Shown here piece after piece: positions 21,965 to 34,960 of a stretch of DNA of 64,000 nucleotides. Under the pieces are notes generated by a model. The model was not told the DNA's origin. It searched no databases and saw only the letters and a program-made list of their open reading frames with translations. Position numbers and translations under genes: made by a program. Source of the DNA: Erigeron canadensis (Eukaryota; Streptophyta; Magnoliopsida; Asterales; Asteraceae); the NCBI RefSeq assembly GCF_010389155.1, contig NC_057764.1, forward strand, positions 17,422,001 to 17,486,000, in the 5' to 3' direction. Within the stretch, counting starts at the first letter, position 1. Each line of letters starts with the position of its first letter.

Positions 21965-22387
21965 CCTAAGGTTGATTACCAGAAGGTTTAAGATCGTTTG
22001 ATTGGCTATTGATTGCAATTTCGTTCGAAATTCGTGTTAATTCGCTTCTTCGTGCTCTCCTTCGTGTGTGACTTCGTGCTTACGTCAGCACGAGGTATAC
22101 TTCGTTTTCGTGCTTACGTCATCCAGTAACTTCGTGTTTACTTCGTGCCACGTCTTCACGAACTACTCTTCGTGCCACATCAACACGAACTACTCTTCGT
22201 GACTTAGGTCGTGACGTGTGTGCTTCGTGTTTCACTTCGTGTGTAGTGTGGTTCGTGTTTTACTTCGTGTGAAGTGTACTTCGTGTTTTCACTTCGTGCC
22301 ACGTATACTTTGTGCTTCGTGCCACGTGTACTTCGTCTCACACGAACTTAGTGTTATTTCGTTTAATTTGTTATCAAAAGATTCGAA
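21965..22387 (+). other. Element D leader with CTTCGTG repeats
   Basis: Untranslated leader. The words CTTCGTG and its reverse CACGAA occur well over a dozen times from 22010 to 22350, many as CTTCGTGCCACGT or CTTCGTGTTT. ACGTCA cores occur near 22083 and 22115. No coding frame. Confidence 0.75.
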
Positions 22388-22632
22388 ATGACTACTTTAC
22401 CACCTGCCGCAAACTCACCTAATGCCTTACTTATCAGCCAGATGATCATGCATGATCATGAGGTTGGTCGGGGTAATACAGCTCAAAAGCTTTTCCGTAT
22501 AGAAAATTATTGGATGTGGAAGAGACATTTTGAAGACTACATTCGTCTCACTGACATGGAAATGTGGCTAGTAATAACTCAAGGTTTTGATTGGCCTTCA
22601 TATGAGAAGAACGGAGTAATCAGTAGGTATAC
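22388..22632 (+). pseudogene. Element D gag, first segment
   Basis: Start of D gag at the first ATG after the leader (MTTLPPAANS). The capsid motifs FRIENYWMWKRHFEDYI and DMEMWLVITQGF are present. The coding frame is cut by E after TATAC (22628-22632) and continues at 33004 without loss once one copy of the duplication is removed. Confidence 0.9.
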
Positions 22633-23394
22633 TGTAACAACCGCTTTAGAAAATAATTTAAATAAATCCATGATATATTCTAGTTTCGAATATGTGCTCA
22701 CATGAAGGTCTATTCAATCTTAAATCTTGAATTATAAGACGAGTCTATGGTCTATTGTGATAAGAATATTAGGTTTCAAGACGTAAGCGATTGTATTCAA
22801 GAAATTCTAGTCCGAAAATGTTTCATTTAGACCCTACATTTATTAGAATCATTAATTAAGGGAAAACTATAAAAGGGTTAGAAAAACCCATTTTTTTTCC
22901 ACTTCTTCACCATTTTCTCCCCATCTCATCTCTCTCTCTCTCTCTAAAAACACAAACATACATTCAGCATCTTCACCCACAAAAATTCATCATTTGATTT
23001 TGAGTTGTTAAACCAAGATTTCTTGTGATAATCAAAACATATTTCTAGCATCGATTTTCAGGTAACCACAACAAATTTTGAGATTTTTATCAAAATAAAA
23101 GTTTACTTTTCAAGTGTATGTTCTTGATGATTTGGTCCATTTTTGGTGTAAAAATCGTGTTAAAAGGTAGTGGGGTTTGTGTCTAAAAGTGGTTAGTAAC
23201 CTTTTCGTGATCAAATTTGGGTCGTAAACATGTCTTAATCTTCAAAACCCTCGTTTTTGTTTGAACAGTCCCAAATTCGTCCTAAAAACACTTAAAACGA
23301 ATTTAGTATCCTAGAAACGAATTTAAGTCTTCCAAAACGAAGTTAAGCTTCAAAACGAACTTAAGCTCCAAACAAACTTAAGTCCTCAAACGTA

Positions 23395-23736
23395 TTTAAG
23401 GTCTATCTTCGTTCAGATACACCTTACGAATTTAAGGTCTATCTTCGTTCAGATACACCTTAGGAATTTAAGGTCTATCTTCGTTCAGATACACCTTACG
23501 AATTTAAGGTCTATCTTCGTTCAGATACACCTTACGAATTTAAGGTCTATCTTCGTTCAGATACACCTTACGAATTTAAAGTCTATCTTCGTTCAGATAC
23601 ACCTTACGAATGTAAGGTCTATCTTCGTTCAGATACACCTTACGAATTTAAAGTCTATCTTCGTTTAGATACACCTTACGAATTTAAAGTCTATCTTCGT
23701 TCAGATACACCTTACGAATTTAAAGTCTATTTTCGT
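23395..23736 (+). repeat. 36-bp tandem array in E 5' LTR, nine copies
   Basis: The unit of 36 bp begins GTCTATCTTCGTTCAGATAC and ends with ACGAATTTAAG or ACGAATTTAAA. Nine full copies are followed by a partial one. Variants: AGGAATTTAAG in copy 2, GAATGTAAG in copy 6, TTTAGATAC in copy 8. The array is preceded by single ACGAATTTAAG-like words spaced through 23280-23390. The 3' LTR has eight copies. Confidence 0.9.
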
Positions 23737-24220
23737 TAGTTGTAGAAATCAGATTTTATACTTAGTTGTAATCCAAGTCTATCATGTACAAGGAAACCCT
23801 AATTAAGGTATAATCAAGACATATTCGATCTTGTTTACCAAAGTGCGAGTTCAAAGACGTTCATTACGAGTCTAGTGTATGAAAAACACTGTTGAGTCAA
23901 ACGTTTAAAGATCTTTAGTGAACCAAATCATCAGTACATCAAGGACACTTAGTGAATAAATAATCACGAGAACTAATACATGTATCCATCTATGCTCAAT
24001 GGTTTGTGATTAGGTTGACATCAAGACATACTTGGATTCGAGTAGATATTTTACTATATCTGTGCTTATACTCTGTGCTCGCAGAACTACGTTGTAGCAA
24101 ATCACTGTGAGTCTTCGTAGCCCCTTTTTCTTTACTTATTTCGGGGTGAAAGGAATACTACTCATGCTTTTATACATGCCGTAACTACTTTTACTACTCT
24201 TCGGCTATTTGACTACTTGA

Positions 24221-24435
24221 TACTACTAGCCGGTCCTATTGAGGATTGTGTGTTCTCTATTGATACTATTGGCCAGTCCTATTGAGGATTGTGTGTGCTC
24301 TATTGATACTACTAGCCGGTCCTATTGAGGATTGTGTGTGCTCTATTGATACTATTAGCCGGTCCTATTGAGGATTGTGTGTGCTCTATTGGTACTATTA
24401 GCCGATCCTATCGAGGATTGTGTGTGCTCGCTTAC
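24221..24435 (+). repeat. 43-bp tandem array in E 5' LTR, five copies
   Basis: Unit of 43 bp containing ACTAGCCGGTCCTATTGAGG and ATTGTGTGTGCTC. Copies start at 24221, 24264, 24307, 24350 and 24393. The same array is in the 3' LTR near 32321-32535. Confidence 0.9.
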
Positions 24436-24898
24436 TTATGTGCAAGTTGGTCACTAGCCACTACATACTACTTTACACTTGAGATCTATTGACGACATAA
24501 AATGCTTTTATACTACTTGTTTATACTCAAACCTACGAACTCACCAACCTTTGTGTTGACTCTTTTAAGTATTCCTTTCAGGTAATCAGGCTAATCGTGG
24601 CTAGGAGTGGTAGCATGGGACTATTAGCAGACTTCAGGATTTAGGGTTGGAGTTTGCATGCTTGTACTTTGTGGTTGGTGGCAATATGCCCAATCGTATC
24701 CCTTTCTTTGGTTTTTTTGTACTTGATTTGATCATCTTTGTTGAACTTGTGTGTAATAACTACTACTATGCTTGTTTGGTTATGAAATTGACTATTTATG
24801 TTTATTCTAAGCACTCATTTAGTATTCCTATGTAACATCCATGTGCGCGTGTGCTTTATCTTACATCCCGAGTTTTCCGCCGCTGTCGGGGTGTTATA

Positions 24899-25816
24899 GA
24901 TTGGTATCAAAGCCGTGGTTATAGTGAATTAGGTGGTTTGCCTAGACTATAACTTAGGAACCGCACGTAGCATGCATGATAGGAATTATGTGTGCATTCA
25001 AACTCTATGGATTTTATCTATATCTGCGATATTCATGCTATTATACCCATTCATGCGCAGATCCTAGAACCATGCTACCTTGCCACGTGTACTCATGCTA
25101 TTGGTATTCAATCTATGAGATGTGTTAAATTTAAATAATAATAATAAGTTAGCGATATGAAGTGTTATTAGCAAGGAAGTATGGCGATATATCATCACAG
25201 AAAAGCCTGATCAACTTTTCGCGTGTGGTATATTTTCTATGGACTTGATGGCAACATGGATCGTGCCTTAGATGGTTAGAGTGTGGTAGCAACTCTGGCA
25301 TGTTCAATAGGTATTGGTCGGGTGGAGGGTTAGCCGCTGGTACACCCTGTATACATACCTTTGCCAATATCTAGGGAGCATGTCAGTACCGTGAGCCGAC
25401 CTTGCATTAGATGTACTAAAGGTGTGGAGGGTTAGCCGCTGGTACACCCTGTATACATACACCGCTAGTGCAACGGATGTAGGTGTTAGATCCGGACCAC
25501 ACTTTGGCTGTCGAAAAGTAATCGGAATTAAAAATTTTCATTTAAGTTGAAATGGTTGTAGTATTCATCTTGCAAACTATCTTTCATGAAACGAAGATTC
25601 TATTGTAATATTACTCTGTGCTGCATGATTGATATTGATGATAATGTTCACTTTTCAGACATAATGCTCAATCTCTTGAATTACATGTGATATTGAAAGT
25701 AAAATGTTTAGGATTCTAGAAAACTAACACGAGTGTGTTGAGAGTGCGTAATTGACGTCACGAACGACTATTCCTTCATTCTAACGCTGAACCCGTCTTT
25801 TCCTAATATAGGAAAA
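24899..25816 (+). other. Element E primer-binding site and leader
   Basis: The primer-binding site TGGTATCAAAGCC is at 24902-24914, after the LTR. The leader is about 900 bp without a gene. It contains a 37-bp direct repeat (25322-25358 and 25434-25470) beginning GTGGAGGGTTAGCCGCTGG, copies 112 bp apart. Confidence 0.75.
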
Positions 25817-27500
25817 ATGGTGCGAACAAGAGCAAACCCGAATGTCGAAGCACAAGATAATGGTGTTGGTCGTAGTAACCCTGGAGGTGGTCGTGGCAAC
25901 CCGAGAGGAGGTCGTGGAGGGCAGCAAGGAAGAGGCCGTAGTAGAGGTCGTGCTGGCCGTGGTGATTGCATGGGTTATGGCGAGAACCCTGATTTAGCTA
26001 CTATCATTGCAGAGCAGTTGGCAGCTTCAATGCCTACTATCATCGAACAAGTGACTGCTGCAATGGGTGCTATCCCGAACCAGAACCGAAGAGCACCTGA
26101 AGTTGAAGCTGAACCTGTAAGAGTTGCACCGCAACAAGTGAATCAAGAACCAGAAGATGGTGTTTGTTGATGATGGTGTGTATGTGGGCCCTGGACCTAG
26201 AAGATTTCCTAGGAATGATGAGTATGCTATGGGGAGAAGAGGTTGCAGTTACACCGAGTTTAAGAAGTGTGGTCCCCCAGATTACAATGGAAGAGGAGGA
26301 GCTGGTGTGTTTATGAAGTGGTTGGAGAAACTGGAGGCAGTCATGGATATAAGTGAATGTCCATCTCATTAGAGGGTAAGATTCACGGGAGGTTCATTCA
26401 CCGATGATGCACTGTCATGGTGGAATACTTTGTTAAGGGCCCGTGGAAGAACTACGACTTTCGAGACACCATGGGATCAGTTTAAAGAGATGATGAAGAA
26501 CCGATTTTGTCCACTAAATGAGATGCAGAAGCTTGAGCAAGTGTTCTGGCACCACACCATGGTGGGATCGGGCCATGCAGAGTATACTAGCAAGTTTCAA
26601 GAGTTAGCTAGATTGGTACCACATTTGGTGACTTCTAAGTCAAAGTTGATTGAGAGATACATCTATGGTCTCATTCCTCAGATCCGTAACACCCTGACTG
26701 GCATTCCTCCTTACTCGATTGAAGAAGCAATTCGAAGAACCAGTGCTATGACTGATGACTTGGTTAGGGCTGGGACACTGACAAGGTCTGCAGAGAAGAA
26801 GAGAGACTTTGGTGAACCCAGTAAAAGAAGGGACTTCAGAGCTGACAAGAGGGTCAGAGTTGGAAAGGTGTTTGCAGCAGTTGAGCTGGGGCAGAAGGCG
26901 TATGTTGGCCAATTTCCACAGTGTGCTACTTGTACTTATCATCATTCAACAGCAGTGCCATGCCGATTTTGTCAGAATTGTCAGAAGTTTAGACATTTGG
27001 CTAGAGATTGCAGGATTGCCAGAGCTCCAGCAGCACCACCTCATGTAACGCCGTTGAACGCTAGAAACCCACCAGTCAATCGCGGAGGATGCTACGAGTG
27101 TGGTAGCACTGATCACTACCGGATTGTTTGCCCAAGAGTTGCTAGACGACCCATTCCAGCCGCAGCTAATCAGAATCCATTGCAGATTGCAGCACCAAAT
27201 CCTCCCAGAGTTAACCAAGCCCAGCAGGCTTGGGGCCGAGTCTTTGCCTTGAATGCAGTAGAAGCTGCTAACGATCCTAACGTTGTCACGGGTACATTTC
27301 TCTTAAATAATCATCTAGCTACTGTTTTATTTGATTCGGGTGCTGACTATAGTTTTATCTCCACTAACTTCGTGTGTATTATTAACGTGAAACCCATCCG
27401 TACCCATGCTTGCTATGAAATAGAGGTAGCTAGTGATGAAACCTCTAAACTTGACAAATTTGTGCCTAAATGTGTGTTAACACTAGATACTCATTCATGA
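25817..27500 (+). pseudogene. Element E gag-protease (broken)
   Basis: Ty3/gypsy gag starting at ATG 25817 with a Gly/Arg-rich N-terminus (GGGRGNPRGGRGG). A frameshift near 26155 moves into the frame used by the rest of the element; TAG occurs at 26370-26372. The retrotransposon gag domain follows (DALSWWNTLLRARGR, FKEMMKNRFCP, RYIYGL). Two zinc boxes come next: one shortened or irregular (CRFCQNCQKFRHLARDC) and one regular (CYECGSTDHYRIVC). The aspartic protease active site LFDSGADYSFIS lies near 27330. TGA at 27498-27500 separates this from pol in the same frame. Confidence 0.9.
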
Positions 27501-27524
27501 TATATAGATCTAATCCCGTTTGAA

Positions 27525-30500
27525 ATGGGTAGCTTCGATGTAATAGTGGGGATGGATTGGTTATCCCGGGTAGATGCAACCATTGTATGTCATGCAAAAA
27601 TTCTTAGAATCCCCTTAAGTGGGGGAGAGGTATTAGAAATTCAAGGCGAGAGACCTGAGTCACACAAACAGATCCTAATGAGCACAACAACTGAAGTAAC
27701 CAAACTAGCTGATATACAAATAGTTCGTGAATTTCCCGATGTCTTTCCTGATGACATCCAGGGATTACCCCCGTCTCGCCAAGTCGAATTCCGAATCGAT
27801 CTCATTCCTGACGCTATGCCGGTAGCAAAGACACCATATCGTTTAGCACCTTCTGAAATGCAAGAACTCGAGTCACAATTGCAAGAGTTACAAGATAAGG
27901 GATTCATTCGACCAAGTTCATCGCCATGGGGCGCACCGATACTATTTGTAAAGAAGAAGGACGGATCTTTTCGCATGTGCATTGATTATCGTGAGCTCAA
28001 CAAGTTAACCATTAAGAATCGATATCCTTTACCGCGCATCGATGATTTGTTTGATCAACTGCAAGGCGCAAAGTACTTCTCAAAAATCAATCTTCGATCG
28101 GGCTATCATCAGTTAAGAGTTCGTGAAGAAGACGTACCGAAAACGGCGTTTAGCACGAGATATGGGCACTTTGAGTTCTTAGTGATGCCTTTCGGTCTGA
28201 CGAACGCGCCCGCCGTTTTCATGGATCTCATGAACCATGTATGTAGACCCTACCTTGATAAATTCATCATCGTATTCATCGACGACATCCTCATTTATTC
28301 CAAGACGAAACAGGAGCATGAAGTGCACTTGAGGAAAGCATTAGAACTTCTGAGAGCTGAAAAGTTGTACGGGAAGTTTTCAAAATGTGAATTTTGGTTG
28401 GAGGAAGTAAAGTTTTTGGGCCATGTAGTTGACAAAGATGGAATCAAGGTCGACCCCAGTAAAATAGAAGCAGTAGAGAATTGGAGAAGGCCAGAGACAC
28501 CGACAGAGATCAGACAGTTTCTCGGTTTAGCAGGCTACTACCGACGATTTATCGAGAACTTCTCAAAGATCGCACAACCTCTTACACTATTGACGCATAA
28601 AGATAGGATTTTCGAATGGGGAGAGAAACAAGAAGAAGCTTTCATAATCTTGAAAGAGAAGTTATGTAATGCACCAGTCTTAAGTCTTCCTGAAGGGACC
28701 GATGATTTTATCGTTTATTGCGACGCGTCGGGTCAAGGCTTAGGATGTGTGCTGATGCAGCGAGGCAAGGTCATTTCTTATGCCTCACGTCAATTGAAGG
28801 TTCACGAAAAGAATTATACGACACACGATTTGGAGTTGGGAGCTATCGTTTTTGCACTCAAGTGTTGGAGACATTATCTATACGGGACAAAGAGTGTGAT
28901 CTACACTGACCATAAGAGCCTCCAGCATATCTTCACTCAGAAAGACCTTAATATGCGCCAGAGACGATGGCTAGAGTTGTTTAGCGACTATGATTGTGAG
29001 ATTCGATATCATCCCGGAAAGGCAAATGTAGTAGTAGACGCCTTGAGTAGGAAGGAGAGAGTTAGACCAAGACGAATTAGAGCCATGAGCATTACCGTGC
29101 ATAACAGTCTGAAGGATAGGGTTATTGGGGCACAAGTAGAAGCAAACAAGAAAGAGAACATTGATAAAGAAGGGCTTGGAGGTATGATAGAACGGTTTAC
29201 TCAAGGGAATGATGGAGGACTGTACTTTTGTGATCGGATGTGGATACCACTGTACGGAGGACTAAGGAAACTGATAATGGATGAAGCGCACAAGGTAGGA
29301 TACTCTATACACCCGGGGATAGATAAGATGTATCAAGACTTGCGAGATTTATTTTGGTGGCCAGGGATGAAGAGCGATGTGGCAGTTTACGTGAGCAAGT
29401 GTCTAACGTGTTTGAGAGTTAAAGCAGAACATAAGAAGCCAGGAGGACTATTAACACAACCAGAGCTTCCCAGCTGGAAGTGGGAGAAGATCACTATGGA
29501 TTTTCTCACGAAGTTACCAAGAACGAGTAGTGGTAAAGATGCTATATGGGTGGTGGTAGATCAACTGACCAAGTCAGCGCATTTCATACCTATACGTGAA
29601 GATTATTCTATGGAGCAGTATGCACGTCTGTATCTTAAAGAGATTGTAGCTAAACACGGTGTCCTTGTATCAATCATTAGTGATAGGGATAGTCGATTTA
29701 CCTCAGGATTTTGGAGATCATTACAACGAGCTTTGGGAATGCGAATCGATATGAGCACAGCCTACCATCCGCAGTCAGACGGACAGAGTGAGAGAACGAT
29801 TCAAACACTCGAAGACATGCTAAGAGCCTGTGTCATAGACTTTGGAGGAAGTTGGGACACTCATCTCCCATTAGTCGAATTCTCGTATAACAACGGTTAT
29901 CACGCAAGTATCGGGTGTCCACCTTATGAGGTTTTGTACGGAAGGAAATGTCGATCTCCACTTGCATGGCACAAAGTTGGAGACATGCAACTAATAGGTC
30001 CAGAGATCATCCTCGAAACTACTGAAAGAGTCGCTCAAATTAAGGAGAATCTACTGAAAGCAAGAGACAGACAAAAGAAATATGCAGACAACCGAAGAAA
30101 ACCCCTAGAGTTTCAGGTGGGTGATCGAGTAATGCTTAAAGTTTCGCCATGGAAGGGCGTGGTCAGATTCATAAAGAGAGGGAAACTAGCCCCAAGATAT
30201 GTTGGACCGTTTGAGATCGTAGAGCGCATTGGTGCAGTAGCCTACCGTTTGAAACTTCCCCAAGAACTAAGTAACGTACACGATGTCTTCCACGTATCGA
30301 ACCTCAAGAAGTGCCTAGCCGATGAAACAACATATGTTCCTTTGAACGAGATACGAGTAGACAGTAACCTAACCTTCAAGGAAGAACCCGTGGAAATTCT
30401 AGAACGAATAGTCAAAAAGCTCAAGAGACATAAGTATACTCTGGTGAAGCTTCATTGGAACTCCCGTAGAGGTCCAGAATTCACTTGGGAACGAGAAGAT

Positions 30501-30536
30501 CAAATGAAGCTTAAGTATCCGCATCTATTCGCTTAA
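27525..30536 (+). CDS. Element E pol: RT, RNase H, integrase
   Basis: 1003 codons open. The frame actually continues from gag after the TGA at 27498-27500; GMDWLS (residues 10-15) is the end of the protease. RT about 130-310: [37 protein letters not shown] motif A reads [10 protein letters not shown] with Asn at residue 189 (28089-28091) where the family has Asp. RNase H about 394-515: YCDASGQ, DLELGA, TDHKSL. Integrase about 585-860: HHCC zinc finger, [18 protein letters not shown] and the [16 protein letters not shown]lu region. GPF and [12 protein letters not shown] follow, then a chromodomain-like end with [15 protein letters not shown]. The D-to-N change probably inactivates RT. Confidence 0.93.
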   Translation: MGSFDVIVGMDWLSRVDATIVCHAKILRIPLSGGEVLEIQGERPESHKQILMSTTTEVTKLADIQIVREFPDVFPDDIQGLPPSRQVEFRIDLIPDAMPVAKTPYRLAPSEMQELESQLQELQDKGFIRPSSSPWGAPILFVKKKDGSFRMCIDYRELNKLTIKNRYPLPRIDDLFDQLQGAKYFSKINLRSGYHQLRVREEDVPKTAFSTRYGHFEFLVMPFGLTNAPAVFMDLMNHVCRPYLDKFIIVFIDDILIYSKTKQEHEVHLRKALELLRAEKLYGKFSKCEFWLEEVKFLGHVVDKDGIKVDPSKIEAVENWRRPETPTEIRQFLGLAGYYRRFIENFSKIAQPLTLLTHKDRIFEWGEKQEEAFIILKEKLCNAPVLSLPEGTDDFIVYCDASGQGLGCVLMQRGKVISYASRQLKVHEKNYTTHDLELGAIVFALKCWRHYLYGTKSVIYTDHKSLQHIFTQKDLNMRQRRWLELFSDYDCEIRYHPGKANVVVDALSRKERVRPRRIRAMSITVHNSLKDRVIGAQVEANKKENIDKEGLGGMIERFTQGNDGGLYFCDRMWIPLYGGLRKLIMDEAHKVGYSIHPGIDKMYQDLRDLFWWPGMKSDVAVYVSKCLTCLRVKAEHKKPGGLLTQPELPSWKWEKITMDFLTKLPRTSSGKDAIWVVVDQLTKSAHFIPIREDYSMEQYARLYLKEIVAKHGVLVSIISDRDSRFTSGFWRSLQRALGMRIDMSTAYHPQSDGQSERTIQTLEDMLRACVIDFGGSWDTHLPLVEFSYNNGYHASIGCPPYEVLYGRKCRSPLAWHKVGDMQLIGPEIILETTERVAQIKENLLKARDRQKKYADNRRKPLEFQVGDRVMLKVSPWKGVVRFIKRGKLAPRYVGPFEIVERIGAVAYRLKLPQELSNVHDVFHVSNLKKCLADETTYVPLNEIRVDSNLTFKEEPVEILERIVKKLKRHKYTLVKLHWNSRRGPEFTWEREDQMKLKYPHLFA

Positions 30537-30753
30537 CGTATTATCCTAGTCTAGCAAGTAAACTTAAGGACTTAGTTCCTAACTTGATACTTGATGCTTA
30601 TTATGCAATATGATATTTGAAAAAAAAAAAAAACACAATGTGAAGCATGCTACTTGTTACTCTTGATGCAAATACACTTAGCACTAAATATGCAATCTAA
30701 TACTTGTAAACTTGGTGTGCAAGCGAAGCATGAAGCATGAAAGTGGGGGAGAA
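30537..30753 (+). other. Element E 3' tail and polypurine tract
   Basis: Noncoding tail with a poly-A stretch (near 30622). The polypurine tract AAGTGGGGGAGAA (30741-30753) directly abuts the 3' LTR. Confidence 0.85.
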
Positions 30754-32998
30754 TGTAACAACCGCCTTAGAAATAATTTAAATAAATCCATGATATATTC
30801 TAGTTTCGAATATGTGCTCACATGAAGGTCTATTCAATCTTAAATCTTGAATTATAAGACGAGTCTATGGTCTATTGTGATAAGAATATTAGGTTTCAAG
30901 ATGTAAGCGATTGTATTCAAGAAATTCTAGTCCGAAAATGTTTCATTTAGACCCTACATTTATTAGAATCATTAATTAAGGGAAAACTATAAAAGGGTTA
31001 GAAAACCCCATTTTTTTCCACTTCTTCACCATTTTCTCCCCATCTCACCTCTCTCTCTCTCTAAAAACACACACATACATTCACCATCTTCACCCATAAA
31101 AATTCATCATTTGATTTTGAGTTGTTAAACCAAGATTTCTTGCATTTTTAGCTTCCTTGTGATAATCAAAACATATTTCTAGCATCGATTTTCAGGTAAC
31201 CACAACAAATTTTGAGATTTTCATCAAAATAAAAGTTTACTTTTCAAGTGTATGTTCTTGATGATTTGGTCCATTTTTGGTGTAAAAATCGTGTTAAAAG
31301 TTAGTGGGGTTTGTGTCTAAAAGTGGTTAGTAACCTTTTCGTGATCAAATTTGGGTCGTAAACATGTCTTAATCTTCAAAACCCTCGTTTTTGTTTGAAC
31401 AGTCCCAAATTCGTCCTAAAAACACTTAAAACGAATTTAGTATCCTAGAAACGAATTTAAGTCTTCCAAAACGAAGTTAAGCTTCAAAACGAACTTAAGC
31501 TCCAAACAAACTTAAGTCCTCAAACGAATTTAAGGTCTATCTTCGTTCAAATACACCTTAGGAATTTAAGGTCTATCTTCGTTCAGATACACCTTACGAA
31601 TTTAAGGTCTATCTTCGTTCAGATACACCTTACGAATTTAAGGTCTATCTTCGTTCAGATACACCTTACGAATTTAAAGTCTATCTTCGTTCAGATACAC
31701 CTTAGGAATTTAAGGTCTATCTTCGTTCAGATACACCTTACGAATTTAAAGTCTATCTTCGTTCAGATACACCTTACGAATTTAAAGTCTATCTTCGTTC
31801 AGATACACCTTACGAATTTAAAGTCTATTTTCGTTAGTTGTAGAAATCAGATTTTATACTTAGTTGTAATCCAAGTCTATCATGTACAAGGAAACCCTAA
31901 TTAAGGTATAATCAAGACATATTCGATCTTGTTTATCAAAGTGCGAGTTCAAAGACGTTCATTACGAGTCTAGTGTATGAAAAACACTGTTGAGTCAAAC
32001 GTTTAAAGATCTTTAGTGAACCAAATCATCAGTACATCAAGGACACTTAGTGAATAAATAATCACGAGAACTAATACATGTATCCATCTATGCTCAATGG
32101 TTTGTGATTAGGTTGACATCAAGACATACTTGGATTCGAGTAGATATATTTTACTATATCTGTGCTTATACTCTGTGCTCGCAGAACTACGTTGTAGCAG
32201 ATCACTGTGAGTCTTCGTAGCCCCTTTTTCTTTACTTATTTCGGGGTGAAAGGAATACTACTCATGCTTTTATACATGACGTAACTACTTTTACTACTCT
32301 TCGGCTATTTGACTACTTGATACTACTAGCCGGTCCTATTGAGGATTGTGTATTCTCTATTGATACTATTGGCCAGTCCTATTGAGGATTGTGTGTGCTC
32401 TATTGATACTACTAGCCGGTCCTATTGAGGATTGTGTGTGCTCTATTGATACTATTAGCCGGTCTTATTGAGGATTGTGTGTGCTCTATTGGTACTATTA
32501 GCCGGTCCTATCGAGGATTGTGTGTGCTCGCTTACTTATGTGCAAGTTGGTCACTAGCCACTACATACTACTTTACACTTGAGATCTATTGACGGCATAA
32601 AATGCTTTTATACTACTTGTTTATACTCAAACCTACGAACTCACCAACCTTTGTGTTGACTCTTTTAAGTATTCCTTTCAGGTAATCAGGCTAATCGTGG
32701 CTAGGAGTGGTAGCATGGGACTATTAGCAGACTTCAGGATTTAGGGTTGGAGTTTGCATGCTTGTACTTTGTGGTTGGTGGCAATATGCCCAATCGTATC
32801 CCCTGCGTGGGACTTTTCGTACTTGATTTGATCATCTTTGTTGAACTTGTGTGTAATAACTACTACTATGCTTGTTTGGTTATGAAATTGACTATTTATG
32901 TTTATTCTAAGCACTCATTTAGTATTCCTATGTAACATCCATGTGCGCGTGTGCTTTATCTTACATCCCGAGTTTTCCGCCGCTGTCAGGGTGTTACA
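30754..32998 (+). repeat. Element E 3' LTR
   Basis: 2,245 bp, TGTAACAACC to GGGTGTTACA. It differs from the 5' LTR by one fewer 36-bp repeat (eight copies, about 31525-31826), an extra 17 bp near 31144-31160, and scattered point changes. TATAAAA lies at 30988-30994. Confidence 0.95.
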
Positions 32999-33003
32999 TA
33001 TAC

Positions 33004-34955
33004 TTATGCTGATATGCCTATTGAAGAACGTAAAAGATACGCTATTAAAGGGAAGGCTTTGTCAACTCTAACTATGGCATTGCCTCAAGATAGTGTACAT
33101 CTGTTTAAAAAGTACACTACTTCAAAGGATTTATGGGATGCTCTCGAAAGGTATTGTGAGGGTGATGTAACTTTGAAGAAAAACCGTATCAAGCTTTTCA
33201 AGCGTCAATATGAAGCCTTTAATGGACTGAAAGGGGGATCTCTTGATGAGATTATTATTCGATTCACTCATCTAACCACTGAATTGTCATACTTTGAAGT
33301 TGTTTATCCTCAAACTGAGCTAGTTGATAAGTTTCTGGATTTACTGCCTAAAACTTGGACTGATTATGTTCATCAACTTCAAGATGATCAGGAATACGGT
33401 ACATGGGATTTTGAGAAGGTAGTATCCAAGCTAAAGAACAGAGATATGAAGAGAAGGATTAAGGACACTCACTCAGATTTTACACAAGATCCATCCTTAT
33501 ATCATGCTAAGTCTGTTCATTTAGCAAGTTCCAGCTCAGGAAATAATGCATTTCTAAGTGGTGCAGAAGCTACACCAAAAGTAGATGTTGATGGTATTGC
33601 CGGATATGTTGCTTATGACAATACAAATTCAAATGTTAAGAGCAATGCACAATCTTTCCATTCTATGCCAATGAGTATGAGTTCTGCAGAGGGAAGAATG
33701 AGTATTTACTCAGCCTTTTGTAATGCTCATGAATCATTTATTAGGGGAAATGTTACTGATCCTGCAGTAATTGATGAGGATTACAATCAAATAGATCCTG
33801 ATGATTTGGAAGAAATGGATCTACAATGGCAGCTTGCTATGCTTACTATTACGGTCAGAAGATTCACTCAGAGAACTGGTAGACCTATAGGTAATGGCAC
33901 TAAAGGTTTTGACAAATCCAAGGTGAAATGTTATAATTGCGATGGATTTGGTCATTTTGCAAGAGAGTGTCAAAGGCCTAAGAGAATTGATAATACTGTT
34001 GCTGGTCGTCAAAATTATAATCAAGGCGGTGTTACACCAAATAATCATAAGACGCAAGCAATGATTACATATCCTGTTACTCCACAGCAGCCAGTTTCAT
34101 CACCATTTTCGGAGTCAAAGGTTGTTGTTGTTCAAAATCTAGATGATACTTATCAATGGGATACACAATCCGATGATACCTCGAATCATGTCTATATGGT
34201 AGAATTATATGATGAGGTAGCCGCAACGATTGATTATGCTGTGTACTCAAGTGAAGAAAGTGCATCTGAGACAGTACAGAAGAATATGTGTAATGTTGCT
34301 GAGACAGTAGGATCTGAGAGTGAACAAATGACTGCAGTAAAAGCATCTGAAGAAAAGAAAGAGTCATTAAATCCTGTTGATGACATTTCTATGCAGAGCA
34401 TTGAAGAACAGATGAAGAACTTTGAGATACCTAAAGGTATGACAACTGAAGACTTCGTTGCATACATGGCAGATTGCAAGGCTGCAGATCAGAAGGTATC
34501 ATGTTCTTTATCTTCTATAATTGATGTGTGTAGAATGGTGTCGGACTTAAAACTTGAGGTGTTTATTTTGAATAAGTCAGTTATTAACTTAACTAGTCAG
34601 AACAACATGTTTAAAAAGGAAAACGACTCTTTGTTTGCCAAAAATTCTGGTTTGGTAAAACAGGAAAGTCTTTATCAAGATAAGATTCGTGCATCTGATA
34701 AGGATATTCTTGCATTAAAAGAAACACTAAAGGAGTCAGTTCTGATGGAAAAGGTAGGAAATGAACAATATGCTCAACTAACTGAAGATTTTTCTAAAAA
34801 GGAGAAAGAATTAGTTGACGCAAAATTGGAGATAGTTAAGCTTAATACAAGACTAGATCAAATTAGGTGATCTGATTTAATACGATCAATGCAAATGCAA
34901 AAACCTGTACCACCGGATTCAAAAGATAAAAGTGGTTTGGGTATGAGTTATAATG
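33004..34955 (+). pseudogene. Element D gag, second segment (capsid end and zinc knuckle)
   Basis: Continues D gag in frame after E. The capsid motifs SKDLWDALERYCEG, LDEIIIRFTHLTTEL and KLKNRDMKRR are present, then EEMDLQWQLAMLT. The zinc knuckle CYNCDGFGHFAREC (near 33930-33970) has all ligands intact. A long coiled-coil tail follows to 34867. TGA at 34868-34870 interrupts the frame, which then stays open to the F insertion. The host frame resumes at 46732 exactly in phase after one copy of AAGTT is discounted. Confidence 0.9.
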
Positions 34956-34960
34956 AAGTT

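Larger units (their letters stand above)
22633..24898 (+). repeat. Element E 5' LTR
   Basis: 2,266 bp. It starts TGTAACAACC and ends GGGTGTTATA, where the 3' LTR has the expected TACA. TATAAAA lies at 22868-22874, followed by a CT microsatellite near 22929-22946. It contains two tandem repeat arrays (listed separately). Confidence 0.95.
22633..32998 (+). mobile_element. Element E: Ty3/gypsy retrotransposon, chromovirus-like
   Basis: LTRs 22633-24898 and 30754-32998 are flanked by the perfect target duplication TATAC (22628-22632 and 32999-33003). The internal order gag, protease, RT, RNase H, integrase marks Ty3/gypsy. An integrase tail with GPY-like and chromodomain-like segments and LTRs above 2 kb suggest a chromovirus (possibly Tekay/Del). 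The primer site TGGTATCAAAGCC differs from tRNA-iMet by one base. gag is broken by one frameshift and one stop, and another stop precedes the otherwise open 1003-codon pol. Confidence 0.95.

Noticed and set aside
23395..23736. Regular repeats that might suggest a CRISPR array
   Set aside because: The 36-bp units are directly adjacent without spacers, occur in both LTRs of a plant retrotransposon, and carry unit-to-unit variants.
24647..24835. 62-codon frame in the E 5' LTR, nearly identical at 32747-32935
   Set aside because: It lies inside both LTR copies and is similar only because the LTRs are. The variable residues (FFGFF against CVGLF) come from changes not kept for coding, and there is no known motif.
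27641..27982. Antisense frames within E pol and other pol genes
   Set aside because: They are complements of well-supported RT and integrase coding sequence.
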